A DNA stretch of 64,000 bases from NCBI GenBank assembly GCA_964023275.1, contig OZ029916.1:43684896-43748895 (forward strand), read 5' to 3'. The notes under the pieces were generated by a model. That model was not told the DNA's origin. It made no database searches and saw only the letters and a list, made by a program, of their open reading frames with translations. Of this stretch, positions 53,301 to 63,536 are shown piece by piece (within the stretch, counting starts at the first letter, position 1; each line of letters opens with the position of its first letter). The DNA comes from Norana najaformis (Eukaryota; Annelida; Clitellata; Crassiclitellata; Hormogastridae). The position numbers and the translations under genes are program-made.

Positions 53301-56300
53301 TTTCCTGACTCAGCAGAAAATAGCTACAGTTGTGGCACGGCACAACGGGATGTGATCCCTGGACGCGGTGATGAGAGGACTACACACTGACCACTTGGAC
53401 AAATCATTCAGTGAGATTTTATGAATAGCCGACTCGTCATATAAACTAATTTAAATATTAATAAATATTTTGAAAATCCTTCATTTGCAATTACTCAGTA
53501 AAATATCCTTGGATCTTTACCTATATCTGAGGCCTGCTGTACTATTCTTTAAATCGTTAATTACAACAGACTATAAACCTTTAGTAAACATTGTCCTGGT
53601 ATTATATTCTATGGATCTTATTAATCGCTGACTTTGAAGAGTTCTTGTAGCAAGCCAGTGGTCAAAATACATGTAAAATATAAATGTACATGTTTTTCTA
53701 TACCGACCTTATGACCTCAACCCCCTCATTATTCAATGAATTGATCGGGTGAGATCCTTCACCACCGCGCTGATATCCCGTTCTTCGGCGCTTGAGCAAG
53801 AAAAGGATGGGTACCAAAGTCCATGTCATACCGGATCTGTTGTGTACTCCCAGCTTATGTAGCTACCAAATTCTACTGTTTGGTTACAGACAAGCTCGCG
53901 TGCACTATTTGCTCAGAATCGCTACACGGAGTCCTCTCAGAAGGCTCTAACCCGCAATCGTTGCATAAGACGCGCGCTTCCTAAAAGACCGCATTGCCTA
54001 CGTCGAGTGCGATAGCTAAATTTTTTATTACTGTATATGCTGTAATCGTAATCTCGAGATTTCTACAGCGCCCAACGAAAGCTAAGTCGCGGGAATCAGC
54101 TTATTTACGGGCGCTCAGTCAAAACAAAATCGATAGGCAAAAGGGTTCGGTTCCTGGTCAAGATCCAGGAGCCAGGCAGTCAGACAGTCGGACGGCTGTT
54201 TAGGTTTGTAGCATACCTGACTGATTTACGTAGCGCTTGTTGTTGTTGTCGTGGTTGAAAGTATAACAGACGCCAAAGTCGGTTAAAGTTGTTTTGAAGT
54301 CTTCGTTGATGTTACAGATTTCACCTCTCCAAGCGCAGCTGCAGTCAACAGCAAATTCGACAATATTGACAAAAATATCGTTGGCATTGAAAAAAGTCGA
54401 TGAAAATTGCAAAAAAATTGTCGAAACTCCATCAAAACTTGAAAAATGAAAATCGATAAAAATCATTCTAAAAATCGATCGCAAAATTGATGAGAACTCA
54501 ATGAAAGTCGATAAGAAGCATGAAAATCGATAGAACAAGAATCACGCGTCATTCGAAATGCACTTGAACTCAAGGGACAAAAATTCAGTTGCATTTATTT
54601 GGATGAAACTCATCGGTCGCTTCACTGGAATCGTACATCATAAAACCAAAAAAGTTTGAAAGTGCCAGCTTATTCATGAGAGCTACATCAAGTCAAAGGA
54701 ATTGTCCAGATATGGCATATGAACAAGAACAAGATCCGGGATACCATAGAGGTACTGAGATATACACTGAGATATATACTGAGATATATACTGAGATATA
54801 TACTGTGGTATATCCTGATTCTTCCTCTTCTCCTTATCTCTCTTCTCGCTTCAATTTCAAACACCATCCACCGTAGCCGTCCGACTGTCTGACTGCCTGA
54901 CTCCTGGATCTTGACCTGGAACCGAACCCTTTTGCCGATCTATTTTGTTTTGACTGAGCGCCTGTGAATAAGCTGGTTCCCACGACTTAGCTTTCGTTGG
55001 GTGCTGTAGAAATCTCTAGATTACGGTTACGATGAGAAAATGAAGCTGTTACGGTGGGTTGTGCTTAGGAATGGAAGCATCAGGGTCAGATTTCTAAGGA
55101 CTTCATCTTTGAATGGACAGCCTAAGGAATGATAGAGAGAGGGACTTGAGATGATGCTGTCTGGTGAATGACAGAACCCGTGGAAGAACGGTATCTTTAA
55201 TACACAATAATTTAGTGCGTTTTTAAGGTTTGTAAAAGGCACTATGTAAAGAGCCATATGCATCCATACATACAATGAGCTGAGATGGTTAGAATGCGTA
55301 CACATTCATTAAAATTACAGCAAGTAAATGCAGTTTTATTCAGTTACGGTTAACTGCGTTATTAGCTATCTTCTGAGTTATTATATAAACAAAGATGTTA
55401 GAGTGTACTCTAGAGATCTTTGACATAAATGTGCCTTCAGATTGCTCTAATGCTCCGCATATACGAGTTGACCTCTGACCACTGACCTCTGACTTCTGAC
55501 CTCTGACCACTGACCTGTCAATGAAGTCCTCCTTCTGATGAGCTACACTCAGCAAGAACTCCGTCAAATTTGTTCCGGGGGGTTCCACAAATTTACCCCA
55601 GTCTGCGTTCTTAGTCATTCCTGACAGATATCAGTTAGACATTACTTAGTTAGATATCTGTCGTTATGAAGACATTTTAAATAATTATTAAGATAATAAT
55701 TTTTATTCAGACATGTATTAGACTGACTGAAAAGATAGAAAGAGTTGCTTTTTTATTGATGCCTTGGTTAATTTCGCGTTGTGTTTCGGCTGTTTTTGCT
55801 TCTATGGCATAATAAAGTTGTTGAATACAGTTGATTGTTCATATTTACACATTAATTATTCATATATTTGTTGACTTCATTTATATACGTAATAATTATT
55901 CATGTATTTGTTGAATATTCATTTTATATTAATTATTCATACACTTAATAATTATTCACACATAGTGTACTTATTTTACTTGTGTTAATATTTGAACATG
56001 CACAACTCGTTCAATCTCAATATAATTTCCTTTGCAATGTAATGTAATGTACTGAAGACGTCATTACTTTTACACGTTAACGACATAAGGGCTCAGACAG
56101 TTTAACCCTACAGCCTAATTTATATTAAATTTTTGTGCACACTTTTCACAAGCGACTAGTAAGTATCCCACAAATAAAAAGAATTTTTTTAAATTTAATT
56201 TTTACCCTTGTGACTCATAGACCCAAGATGTTGATACACAAAGCATCAAACTCCTACATTTAAAAACTGCATGTGATACAAATCGACGAATGCATGCATA

Positions 56301-59300
56301 AAAATTAAGTAGGCCTAATCTGTGTAATCTAATCTAATGACTTCTATAGCGCCGTTATCGTAACGCAAAAGGCATCAGAGGGTATGATCGCTTCGAGGTG
56401 AAACCACAGTAAACAATCATTTGCCATTGAAGAAAACTCGTCAAAATCCAATCCGTGTAGGTCAGGTTTTCCGGAAGACCGTGAGATTGCAACAGATCGT
56501 AATCGTAATCGTATTCGTAATCTCGAGATTTCTACAGCGCTCAACGAAAGCTAAGTCGCGGGAACCAGCTTATTCACAAGCGCTCAGTCAAAACAAAATC
56601 GTTAGGCAAAAGGGTCAAGATCCAGGAGTCAGGCACTCAGACAGTCGGACGGCTACGGTGGATGCTGTTTGAAATTGAAGCGAGAAGAGAGATGAGGGGA
56701 AGAGGAATAATCAGGATAAGATTTCTGGAAAAGAAGTGTTTTCAGTCTTGAGTGAAAGACCTGCGCAGAAACTGAAAGAGGTGAAGTGTTGGTGAGTTCG
56801 TATGATTGACCAGACAACTGTCGCAACAGATGAGTTTTGAGTTACTTATGTGTCTCATGCTTGCATTGCTCCAGCCTTATACTGATACAAATGTCACTGG
56901 AAAATACGCAGCACCCTTAGAAAGTCCTACACTGCTACACCAACTGGAATCTCGTGACTGTAATTGTAACTGTAATCGAAAACTTGTATAGTGTCTTGTC
57001 AACAGAGCCCCATCTGTTGACGATTAGATGATCTGTCCAATACGAACAAGTGACCTACCGTACATGTCGTTGTCGTAGATCTTCTCAACATAGTCGTACA
57101 TTTTCCTTTTCACTGTCTCTGTTATTCTGAAAATTATCGACCAACGAATGTATCTTTCAGAGCAAATAGCCTTAAATTATTATACATGTAGCAATAGTTC
57201 TATTGGATGATTTATTTCTGCACCATCTGTCTGAGTATGTTTTGCTGAATAGGAATGTCTTTCCAAATACGAATGTTCTCCGAATGCTGACTAAGTAAGT
57301 AAGTAATGCATTCGTTAACAAGCCATATGTCCATCTACTGAGCGGGTAATCGTAGGCGTGGGCGGGGCACAGCGGTCAGACAACAAAAGAAAGACGATAC
57401 AAATAGGTCCTTAGTCGCTTTACGAATATGTCTAGCGAGAATAATGTAAATAGGAAGACTATTCCATATGGCTGGTGCAGAATTGCTGAATCCTAGATTG
57501 ACTTAGCTACATTACACAGAACGAGGACGTTAGCCTTGACAAACTTTTAGCCTATTCTACCCAAGACGATGACTGAAATGTCCTAGAAGCTCTATCGACT
57601 ATGTTGTCCCTTCTACATGACTGACTGCTCTTACTGACTGCTATAGTAGCCTGGTTAGCTACATCGGTAAAGCGCGTGCGCCAAGGAGCTTCTGTAAGTG
57701 AGGATCCCAGGTTCGCGTCCCGGTCGTGGCTTATATCAGAGGTTTATACCTCGGGCTACTACGGTCCGTGCACGCGGACCTTAAATGGCGTGGCGCCCAT
57801 TCAAACGGGCAGCGGTGGTGAAGGATCTCACCCGATAAAATCATTGCAAAATGAGCAGGGTCGAGGCCATACGGTCGCTACATAAAACCTATACATTTAC
57901 ATTTATCTTACTTCTGACTACATCTCTTAAGTTAGTTTTCTGCCCTGCTCAGATACTGTTGCTAAGAGATACGTGCTGGATTCAGATTGGGCCTCGTGTT
58001 TGCACTTAAACTAAGAATTTCCAGAAGTGATGATGTCAATCTAACTTTCTGCTCCTGCTATTTTTAAGCCTCTACCTAGGCGAGCCCTCCCTGTCAGTCT
58101 TAGCAAATAGACTGCTTTGTTGGAAAGGCGTGATTTTACCACTAAATATGCTGATTGACCACCTCCAAAAACTTCTATAGTGGCTAGGCCTACTGCGCAG
58201 TGTAATATACTTCAACTTACTTACTCAGATCAACTCTGTGATATTTCAATAACAATTCTCAGTAGCTTCTCAGGGACATTATGTATGCATGTATGTATGT
58301 ACTGTATGTATGTATGTATGCATGTATGTATGTATGTATGCATGTATGTATGTATGTATGCATGTATGTATGTATGCATGTATGTATGTATGCATGTATG
58401 TATGTATGCATGTATGTATGCATGTATGTATGTATGTTTGTATGCATGTATGTATGTAGGGCCTATGTTTGTATGTATGTATGTATGCATGTATGTATCC
58501 ATGCATGCACAACAGCAATGAGGAGATGGAGATATGAACACCTGAAGTTGTTATGGTTACAGAGGGTGACGCTGGGAAATTCCAGGTGCTCGGGGAAGAC
58601 GAACTGGATGTTGATGCTGGACTGATACTCGAGATAGGTACAGACACGAACGATGACCTGATAGCCAAGGAGAACGAGATTCAGGAGCACGATCGACATC
58701 AAGATGCACCTGCAAGAATCATATCATCAGATCCATCCACTCTACCCTACTCTACCCGAACTATTAGCATCATCCAATCCAACCTACTAGTCTGGTTAGC
58801 TACATTGGTTAACGCTTATGTCAAGGCGCCTCTGTGCGTGAGGATGCCGGTTCGCGTCCCGATCGTGGTTCATTTCAGAGATTTAATCTCGGGGTAGCAC
58901 TGTCCGTAAAAGGGGCACCTTAAGTGGCATGGCGCCCATTCAAACGGGCAGCGGTGGTGAAGGATCTCACCCGATAAATTCGTTGACAAATGTGCAGGGT
59001 TGAGGCCATACGGTCGTAATCGTAATCGTAATTCCGAGATTTCTACTGCGCCCAACGAAAGCCACGTCGCGGAGACCAGCTTATTCACAGGCGCTTAGTC
59101 AAAACAAAATCGATAGGCAAAAGGGTTCGGTTCCAGGTCAAGATCCAAAAGTCAGACGGAGAGACAGCGTGGCAGCTATAGGGTGGTGGTGTTTGGGTTT
59201 GGAGAGGAGAGAGAGATAGGAGAAAGAATGGGTGTCGCTATAGAAAAACGTGTACATTTGCATTTACATTTGACACAGTCAAATCTATTCTGTTCTAGAT

Positions 59301-59665
59301 TAGACTAGTTTAATAAATTCATAATGAAATTACAGGAGGTCAGATTTGATAGATTAGATTAGATTAGGTTACCTGCGAACGGTGAATCTGTATTTGTCTC
59401 TCTTCGAGGAACAGAAGGCGCGCAGCCCATGTAGCGTCGTGCGTTGGGCGAACTGACTCCAGCTGGTCAGCCGGTCGACGCTCTCTTCGTTCTCGACGGC
59501 ACAGCGACCGCACAGAACGGGGCCTTTCGCGGCCGCAGCTGCCCCTCTCGGCGCGGAGACGGTCGAGCTCCGGCTAAGGTCGGGAGGCCCGCCGCACCCT
59601 CCTCGGAGCCCGAAGCCGGTCGTGGCGGAGAGGTAGCTAGGGGGAGCGTCCGTGTAGGCAAACAT
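46840..59665 (-). CDS. DEG/ENaC-family cation channel subunit with giant extracellular insertion, 10 exons
   Basis: Two-TM, trimeric, amiloride-sensitive-type Na+ channel subunit at the plasma membrane; the ligand is unknown. Exons (minus): 59665-59373, 58709-58542, 57126-57059, 55620-55515, 54338-54217, 53097-53015, 52444-52207, 51025-50975, 49064-47564, 47089-46840. They total 2880 nt: 959 residues in one frame. Seen in order: gating motif TTLHGLRAF (His79-Gly80), TM1 (99-126), post-TM1 LEFPSVTLCNHNNF, FIDSCAWRGEICN, DFGVCYTFNH, LRLVLNIEQYEYM, VSIGPGTHTLLAIS, PPYGTCKRGS, C-x-x-x-C, CGC and MPP, the 500-residue insertion (377-877), ENFIKLDIFFKEMSYVSTQQ, and TM2 with selectivity filter GAS (919-921) and Glu927. 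The start is the first ATG after an in-frame TGA. Without the insertion the length (about 460) suits the family. Exon 7's donor is GC. Confidence 0.9.
47564..49064 (-). other. DEG/ENaC exon 9: 500-residue insertion replacing the thumb
   Basis: A single open 1501-bp exon with strong splice sites (CACTGTTACAG acceptor, TTCAG|GTAAGT donor), phase 1 in and phase 2 out, matching exons 8 and 10. The encoded stretch is rich in Leu, Glu, Lys, Arg and Ser with heptad-like spacing, no hydrophobic membrane segment after the splice site, ten N-glycosylation sequons and only five cysteines. The family's Cys-rich thumb (C-x-C-x-x-P-C ... Y) is absent. I recognise no known domain. If intron 9 is retained, translation stops three bases past the exon. 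Confidence 0.85.
49440..49560 (+). repeat. (GGA)n microsatellite
   Basis: GAGGAGGAGGAGGAGGAG with CAA interruptions, in DEG/ENaC intron 8. Confidence 0.97.
49780..50175 (+). repeat. SINE family F, partly duplicated (sense +)
   Basis: CGTGTAACGATCCTGGGCAA, TGCCTCTGTCACTAATCAG and GAAGTAAACGGTTGTCCTGC; the last 130 bp block occurs twice (about 49911 and 50039). Confidence 0.75.
50345..50475 (+). repeat. (TCA)n and (CTA)n microsatellites
   Basis: TCATCATCATCATCATCA followed by CTACTACTACTACTACCA. Confidence 0.97.
50695..50940 (+). repeat. (ACAGAC)n/(ACACAG)n low-complexity tract
   Basis: CAGACAGACGAACAGATAGA and CACAGACACACACAGACA sequences immediately below the exon 8 donor at 50974. Confidence 0.9.
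51355..51490 (+). repeat. SINE family F 3' fragment (sense +)
   Basis: AAGCACTGGTCCAGCGTCCA, AATTCGTCCACTGCTGGAT and AAAAGGTAATGAGCGC match the family-F 3' part. Confidence 0.65.
51515..51640 (+). repeat. 10-11 bp tandem repeat GATACGAGTACAGGTT
   Basis: About eight units of ACGAGTACAGGTTGAT-like sequence, in DEG/ENaC intron 7. Confidence 0.85.
51665..51800 (-). repeat. SINE family C, 3' end (sense -)
   Basis: GATCGTAATCGTAACTGTAA tail, TTTATATAGCGCCTCTTCAA and GAGGTGCTCCCGACCCGAC match family C. Confidence 0.75.
52015..52190 (+). repeat. SINE family A copy (sense +) beside a splice donor
   Basis: From CTGCCACGCTGTCTCTCCG to AATTACAATTACGATTACGA. Its tail ends about 15 bp below the GC donor of DEG/ENaC exon 7 (52205-52206), antisense to the gene. 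Confidence 0.88.
52450..52655 (+). repeat. (ATTC/AGTC)n microsatellite
   Basis: CATTCATTCAGTCAGTCAGT-type sequence beginning about 10 bp above DEG/ENaC exon 7. Confidence 0.92.
52951..53014 (-). repeat. 16-bp tandem repeat re-creating the DEG/ENaC intron 6 donor
   Basis: On the minus strand GTGAGTAACAGTCAGG is repeated four times with changes (GTGGGT, GTTAGT, GTGAGT), starting at the donor of exon 6. Confidence 0.9.
53690..53775 (-). repeat. SINE family E, 3' end (sense -)
   Basis: CTATACCGACCTTATGACCT and TTGATCGGGTGAGATCCTTC match family E in reverse. Confidence 0.7.
53785..53998 (-). repeat. SINE family F copy (sense -)
   Basis: CTCCCAGCTTATGTAGCTAC, TTCTACTGTTTGGTTACAGA and CTCTAACCCGCAATCGTTGC (B-box in reverse). 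Confidence 0.7.
54040..54198 (-). repeat. SINE family A copy (sense -)
   Basis: TGTAATCGTAATCTCGAGAT through GGTTCCTGGTCAAGATCCAG; it ends about 20 bp below DEG/ENaC exon 5. Confidence 0.85.
54820..55035 (+). repeat. SINE family A copy (sense +)
   Basis: CTTCCTCTTCTCCTTATCTC through GATTACGGTTACGATG. Confidence 0.85.
55466..55514 (-). repeat. 7-bp tandem repeat re-creating the DEG/ENaC intron 4 donor
   Basis: On the minus strand GTCAGTG GTCAGAG GTCAGAA ... seven heptamers start exactly at the donor (GACAG|GTCAGTG) of exon 4. Confidence 0.92.
56325..56430 (-). repeat. SINE family B, 3' part (sense -)
   Basis: TAATCTAATCTAATGACTTC, TATAGCGCCGTTATCGTAAC and AAAGGCATCAGAGGGT match family B. 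Confidence 0.75.
56497..56830 (-). repeat. SINE family A copy (sense -), long
   Basis: CGTAATCGTAATCGTATTCG through GTTTTCAGTCTTGAGTGAAA and GACAACTGTCGCAAC, reaching the internal body seen in the full-length element. Confidence 0.85.
57645..57905 (+). repeat. tRNA-derived SINE family E, full-length (sense +)
   Basis: Head GGTTAGCTACATCGGTAAAG (A-box region) and CAGGTTCGCGTCCCGG (B-box), body GGCGCCCATTCAAACGGGCA, end GGCCATACGGTCGCTACATA and tail ACATTTACATTTA. Pol III-type internal promoter is intact-looking. Confidence 0.88.
58276..58510 (+). repeat. (ATGT)n microsatellite
   Basis: TGTATGTATGTATGCATGTA units in DEG/ENaC intron 2, starting about 40 bp below the donor. Confidence 0.97.
58542..58709 (-). 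other. DEG/ENaC exon 2: TM1 and first extracellular strand
   Basis: RCILMSIVLLNLVLLGYQVI forms TM1; LEFPSVTLCNHNNFR is the conserved post-TM1 F-P-x-V-T-x-C-N block. Acceptor CTTGCAG at 58710; donor TTCAG|GTGTTC. Confidence 0.9.
58787..59011 (+). repeat. tRNA-derived SINE family E copy (sense +) joined to family A
   Basis: CTGGTTAGCTACATTGGTTA, CCGGTTCGCGTCCCGATCG and GAGGCCATACGGTCG; the 3' end runs directly into the ATTACG tail of an inverted family-A copy. Confidence 0.88.
59011..59225 (-). repeat. SINE family A copy (sense -)
   Basis: CGTAATCGTAATCGTAATTC through GATCCAAAAGTCAGACGGAG and GGGTTTGGAGAGGAGAGAG, in DEG/ENaC intron 1. Confidence 0.88.
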
Positions 59666-59699
59666 TTCGCTCGTCAAACGACTGAGTCAAAGTATCGTC

Positions 59700-60176
59700 C
59701 AGTGAAATTGTTTATTGTTTATTGAAATTGTTTATTGGTTCACCAACAACCAACAGTCTAAACAGTAACAACAGTTTCACCTAGAATATTACAAGTGCTG
59801 ACGTCAAAGGATAATCCAGACGGGAAAAATGTCCCGCTATCATATGGTTAACTCTCTCACATAATTCATATACAGGCGGCTAACGCAATACGGCATGTAA
59901 GCCCATAATTGCAAAGCTCGAGATGCAGGTTTCTTGGCCACTCCTGTTTGTAAAACACTCATCGTCAAACATTTCAATGTGGTAATCGTCGTTGTCGGCA
60001 TGGTCTCATCGTCATTGTCGTCGTCATCGTCAAAGTCATCACCATCTCCACAGCCATCTTCATCATCGTCAATGACAACAATAACAGCAGAAATAACAAA
60101 GCAGCAACATTATCAACAACTACAAACGTTATCATCATCAATGCCGTCATCATTAATGATAATATAATATAATATA

Positions 60177-60231
<55 letters not shown>

Positions 60232-60540
60232 AAGCATGTTCCTGAGGAATCATATTTCCCTCAGGCAAAAAAATAAGAAATAAAATAAAATAAATAATAA
60301 TTATACTTCCTTTCGTCCAGATTCGGTTCTCAGTTTCCCTCGGAGACCCAGAATGGAAATCCACAAACAGATTATTCTATGGCTTCTGGCAAAATTTTCT
60401 CTCCCAACTCGGCCTAAAAGTCTCCGGTAACATATTCCCAAAGCCACTGGGCCAAGCGTGGACAGGCTGCTGGCCACTTCTGTTAATAAAATTTTTACAA
60501 ACCCTTTACTCTATTTTGACAGATGCTGCTCACCTTTGGA
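59700..60540. other. Region upstream of the DEG/ENaC gene, no gene seen
   Basis: It should contain the channel's promoter. I see low-complexity GTC/TCA tracts (about 59990-60150) and an (AAT)n microsatellite (60178-60232), but no clear TATA box or exon. Confidence 0.5.
60178..60232 (+). repeat. (AAT)n microsatellite
   Basis: About 15 AAT units after four AATAT units. Confidence 0.97.
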
Positions 60541-60544
60541 GCGA

Positions 60545-60800
60545 CAATTTAGAATTGTAATTGTAATATAAGATTATAATGCGTCTCTTGGTGAATAAAC
60601 TCAACAAGGGGGCTCCCGACCCGAAGAAGTAAAATCACTGTTAAACAGGACAGTCTTCAAGCGCATGCGAAACCCTGAGAGGGAAAGAGAGAGGAGCTCG
60701 AGTCGCAGATCTCGAGAGAGACGGTTCCAGCAGGTGGGACCGACATACGCAAAGCTTCTGGACTAGGCGGTAGCAGTTCGCATGCGAGGACAAAAACATC
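60545..60800 (-). repeat. SINE family C copy (sense -)
   Basis: GGGGGCTCCCGACCCGAAGA, CAGTCTTCAAGCGCATGCGA, AGGAGCTCGAGTCGCAG and CATACGCAAAGCTTCTGGAC. Confidence 0.8.
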
Positions 60801-61155
60801 GCGTACGAGGGGCAGGCGCCATAATTTGACATCAAATGCGAATTGAGGACGATTACACCATCTGGCCTCTTAAGAGTACTGAAATCTTTGCTTGGGGCCT
60901 TAATACGTTCAGTCACTTGAGCAGGTCTAGTTTGAAGTTCAGCATCAAGAAGTTGCTGCAGCCGTAAAGACAAGATTAAAAGAAAACGACATCGAAACTG
61001 CGCTCAAAATTCTCTGCTCTAATGATAAACTTATGGCAGCAAACCCTGGAACCCGAGAGAAGCTGACACTTCCCCAGGCGGCTTTGCTATCCACTCAGGA
61101 ATTAATGTTGCCCCTTTCAACCTACTGAATTATTAAGTAACCTGATCCATAAACA

Positions 61156-61205
61156 ATCGTAATCGTAATCTCGAAATTTCTAGAGTGCTACTTAAAAGCT
61201 CCGGT
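61156..61205 (-). repeat. SINE family A tail remnant (sense -)
   Basis: AATCGTAATCGTAATCTCGA and AATTTCTAGAGTGC only. Confidence 0.65.
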
Positions 61206-63306
61206 ATATTAATCTTCTGTTTCTTGTTTTTGCTTTGGTACCTGTTTTTTTATGCCATTTACAAGTTAACAGCTAATATCAATAATATGTTACCTTTTAC
61301 ATACAGCAGCGTTTAATATGCTTAGTATTCCTTCGATTACTTTTTATATCCTTTAGGCCTACTTGATACCTTGTTACATCATACGACAGCTATTACTGAC
61401 GCTTACAATTTTGCTAATCACCAGTTTTCATAAGCAATTTAAAGTTAAAATTTACGTATTTAAAGTTTACTCCCTATTTGATCTTAAACTAAGCTGTAGC
61501 AAAATAATCTGTTTACTAACCCAGCAAAGCGTGCAAATAATGCTATACCATGTAGTCAAGCCAGCGTCGAATACAGATAACTGTCAATGTACATACAGGT
61601 AAAAACAAAATCGCTTTTGTTTACTTTGCTCTATGCAACACATGAATTTTAATGCAAAGTGTGGCAAGAGCGCTTTTTGACAGAACACAATTATTGTGGC
61701 CTACACCAGTCACTTGTCTGCGTGCACCAAGATCCATAATATAGCACCGTTAAAGTGCCTAACAAAAGAGGTGCAACAGCTATGTTTTATGTTCAACCTA
61801 CACTTATTGCTGAAGTTCAAAACGGTCACCTCATTGCCAGACAACCTATGTCTTTCGCTGCAGTCGCAGCATTAGTGGATGCTGTTAATCAGACATTGCT
61901 TATGTTGTGATCAGTTGGACTCGTCGAGAAATCTTAACGTCATGTCTTTAAAATCACGAGGCGCAAATGAAGATAAATAGGGAGGTGACGATGAAGAACA
62001 GGAAGAAATTAACAAGAAGATGAAATTCGGTCTTTGCCAAGGGCAACACTCATCGCTCCGGACACCTGCCGTTTTCCCGCCGTTAAGAACGCACTAAACC
62101 GAGATCAAGGAGCCGCTGGTCCACATATCACAGGACCTTCGTTCACCAATGCCACTCCTAAATTCCAAATCGCCCTAGCAAACAGCCACGCCTGTCATTA
62201 AGAAGAGTGCCAGTGAGGGTTCTGCTCAAACACTCTCCTTCTGACATCACCAATTATAAACAGCATTAATAGTTAATCAAATATATAGGCATATGTAATC
62301 TGTACACGTATTATATTTAATATATAAATATAACCAAATGTTTAAATATATACATTACCCATGCTTCTCTAGTCCAATTTTTGATAGGCCGATAGTTATT
62401 GCAACTAGGCCTAAATAATAACAGGCCTGTTATTTATGCGAATTTGCGGCTCGCGCACACACACGAACACACACACACACACACGAGTATGTCATAAACA
62501 CACACACACACACACACACACAGAAGAATGAAAGCCTGTCATAGTATAACCTGCCCGTAACTGCAGATGAGTTGATTCCCTGACGTTTTGTAATGAATAA
62601 TTTTCTTCATAGGCCTCGAAGCTGTTTTAAAAGTTTTACACTTCAGGTAAGGAGAAAGCGACGAGCTGAGACGCTGCAATAAGAAACTGGAAATGCAAAA
62701 AGTGCAAAAAATGTCGAATATTGAAGTATAGCAATAGATGTCTATCTCGTTTAGTCAAGTTTGACTTTGAAAGCTCTTAATAATTTAGACTGAGTAGTGG
62801 AACGACAAAAGCCTATTTTTGAGGACCCGCTTTTCACACTGGGATGTCCAATCATCCGGCGGATATAGATTGCGATGTGTATAATTTTCTTGTTACTTCG
62901 CACGATTTTTATTAGAGGCAGTGTCTCTTATCACTTCCAGGAGAAACGCGAGGAACTAGGGCCCCCTGGCGAATGAAATGATCATTGGAATTTGAGGAGT
63001 ACTCATGAAGGTAGATTCATGACTAAGTCGGTAGTCTGCGCATAGAAACATTCTAACAAACCGCTTTAGCTAGTGTAATGCAAATAAGGCTACTATATTA
63101 CTTACTTAATACTTACATACTGACTTACATACTTGCTACTTCTGTTTAAACGTTAGACTTATGTCATTTTAGTCTATTGCAGTGTTAAGCAATAAGTTTT
63201 CCCCTGTGATATTTTTCATATGCAGGCACAAAACGGTGTTAATTGTAATTTAACACCCTGGGTCGTCGCCAAAACACCGATCAGGTTGCTGCTGTAGAAT
63301 CAAATA
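61206..63306. other. AT-rich intergenic stretch, no gene recognised
   Basis: Apart from (CA)n tracts at 62452-62482 and 62500-62521 I find no coding signature on either strand. Short open frames here lack domain or composition support. Confidence 0.5.
62452..62521 (+). repeat. (CA)n microsatellites
   Basis: Two ACACAC tracts separated by GAGTATGTCATAAA. Confidence 0.97.
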
Positions 63307-63413
63307 AAAATAGTAGGGCTGCCAATTCTAACGATTAATTAAAATTTTAATCGATTAATTTTCGCTTGTTCGATTAATTTTGTTACTTATTTCAGTAACA
63401 GCCCTAAAATAGT
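63307..63413. mobile_element. hAT-type MITE with 8-bp target duplications
   Basis: Core 63315-63405 (91 bp) has AGGGCTG and CAGCCCT at its ends and internal ATTAATCGATTAATTTTCG. It is flanked by perfect AAAATAGT duplications at 63307-63314 and 63406-63413. Eight-base duplications and the GGGCTG-type inverted ends are hallmarks of hAT elements. Too short to encode transposase. Confidence 0.88.
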
Positions 63414-63511
63414 TTGGCAAAAGTCTGCACCTTACGTGACCAGGTAAAAGAGAGATTAAATTGAGAATTGCTAACGCAGAGTCCTGGTATGAGAACTTAC
63501 TCCGTAAGTTG

Positions 63512-63536
63512 TGGTGCACACACACACACACACACA
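63512..63536 (+). repeat. (CA)n microsatellite
   Basis: ACACACACACACACACACA. Confidence 0.95.

Noticed and set aside
58180..58668. Cys/Met/Tyr/Val-repeat and His/Thr/Ile-repeat proteins
   Set aside because: Both strands of the (ATGT)n microsatellite; only the exon 58542-58709 inside this range is real coding sequence.
59369..59677. Start of the channel further upstream at a TTG codon (59677)
   Set aside because: An ATG at 59663-59665 follows an in-frame TGA and is the first usable start.
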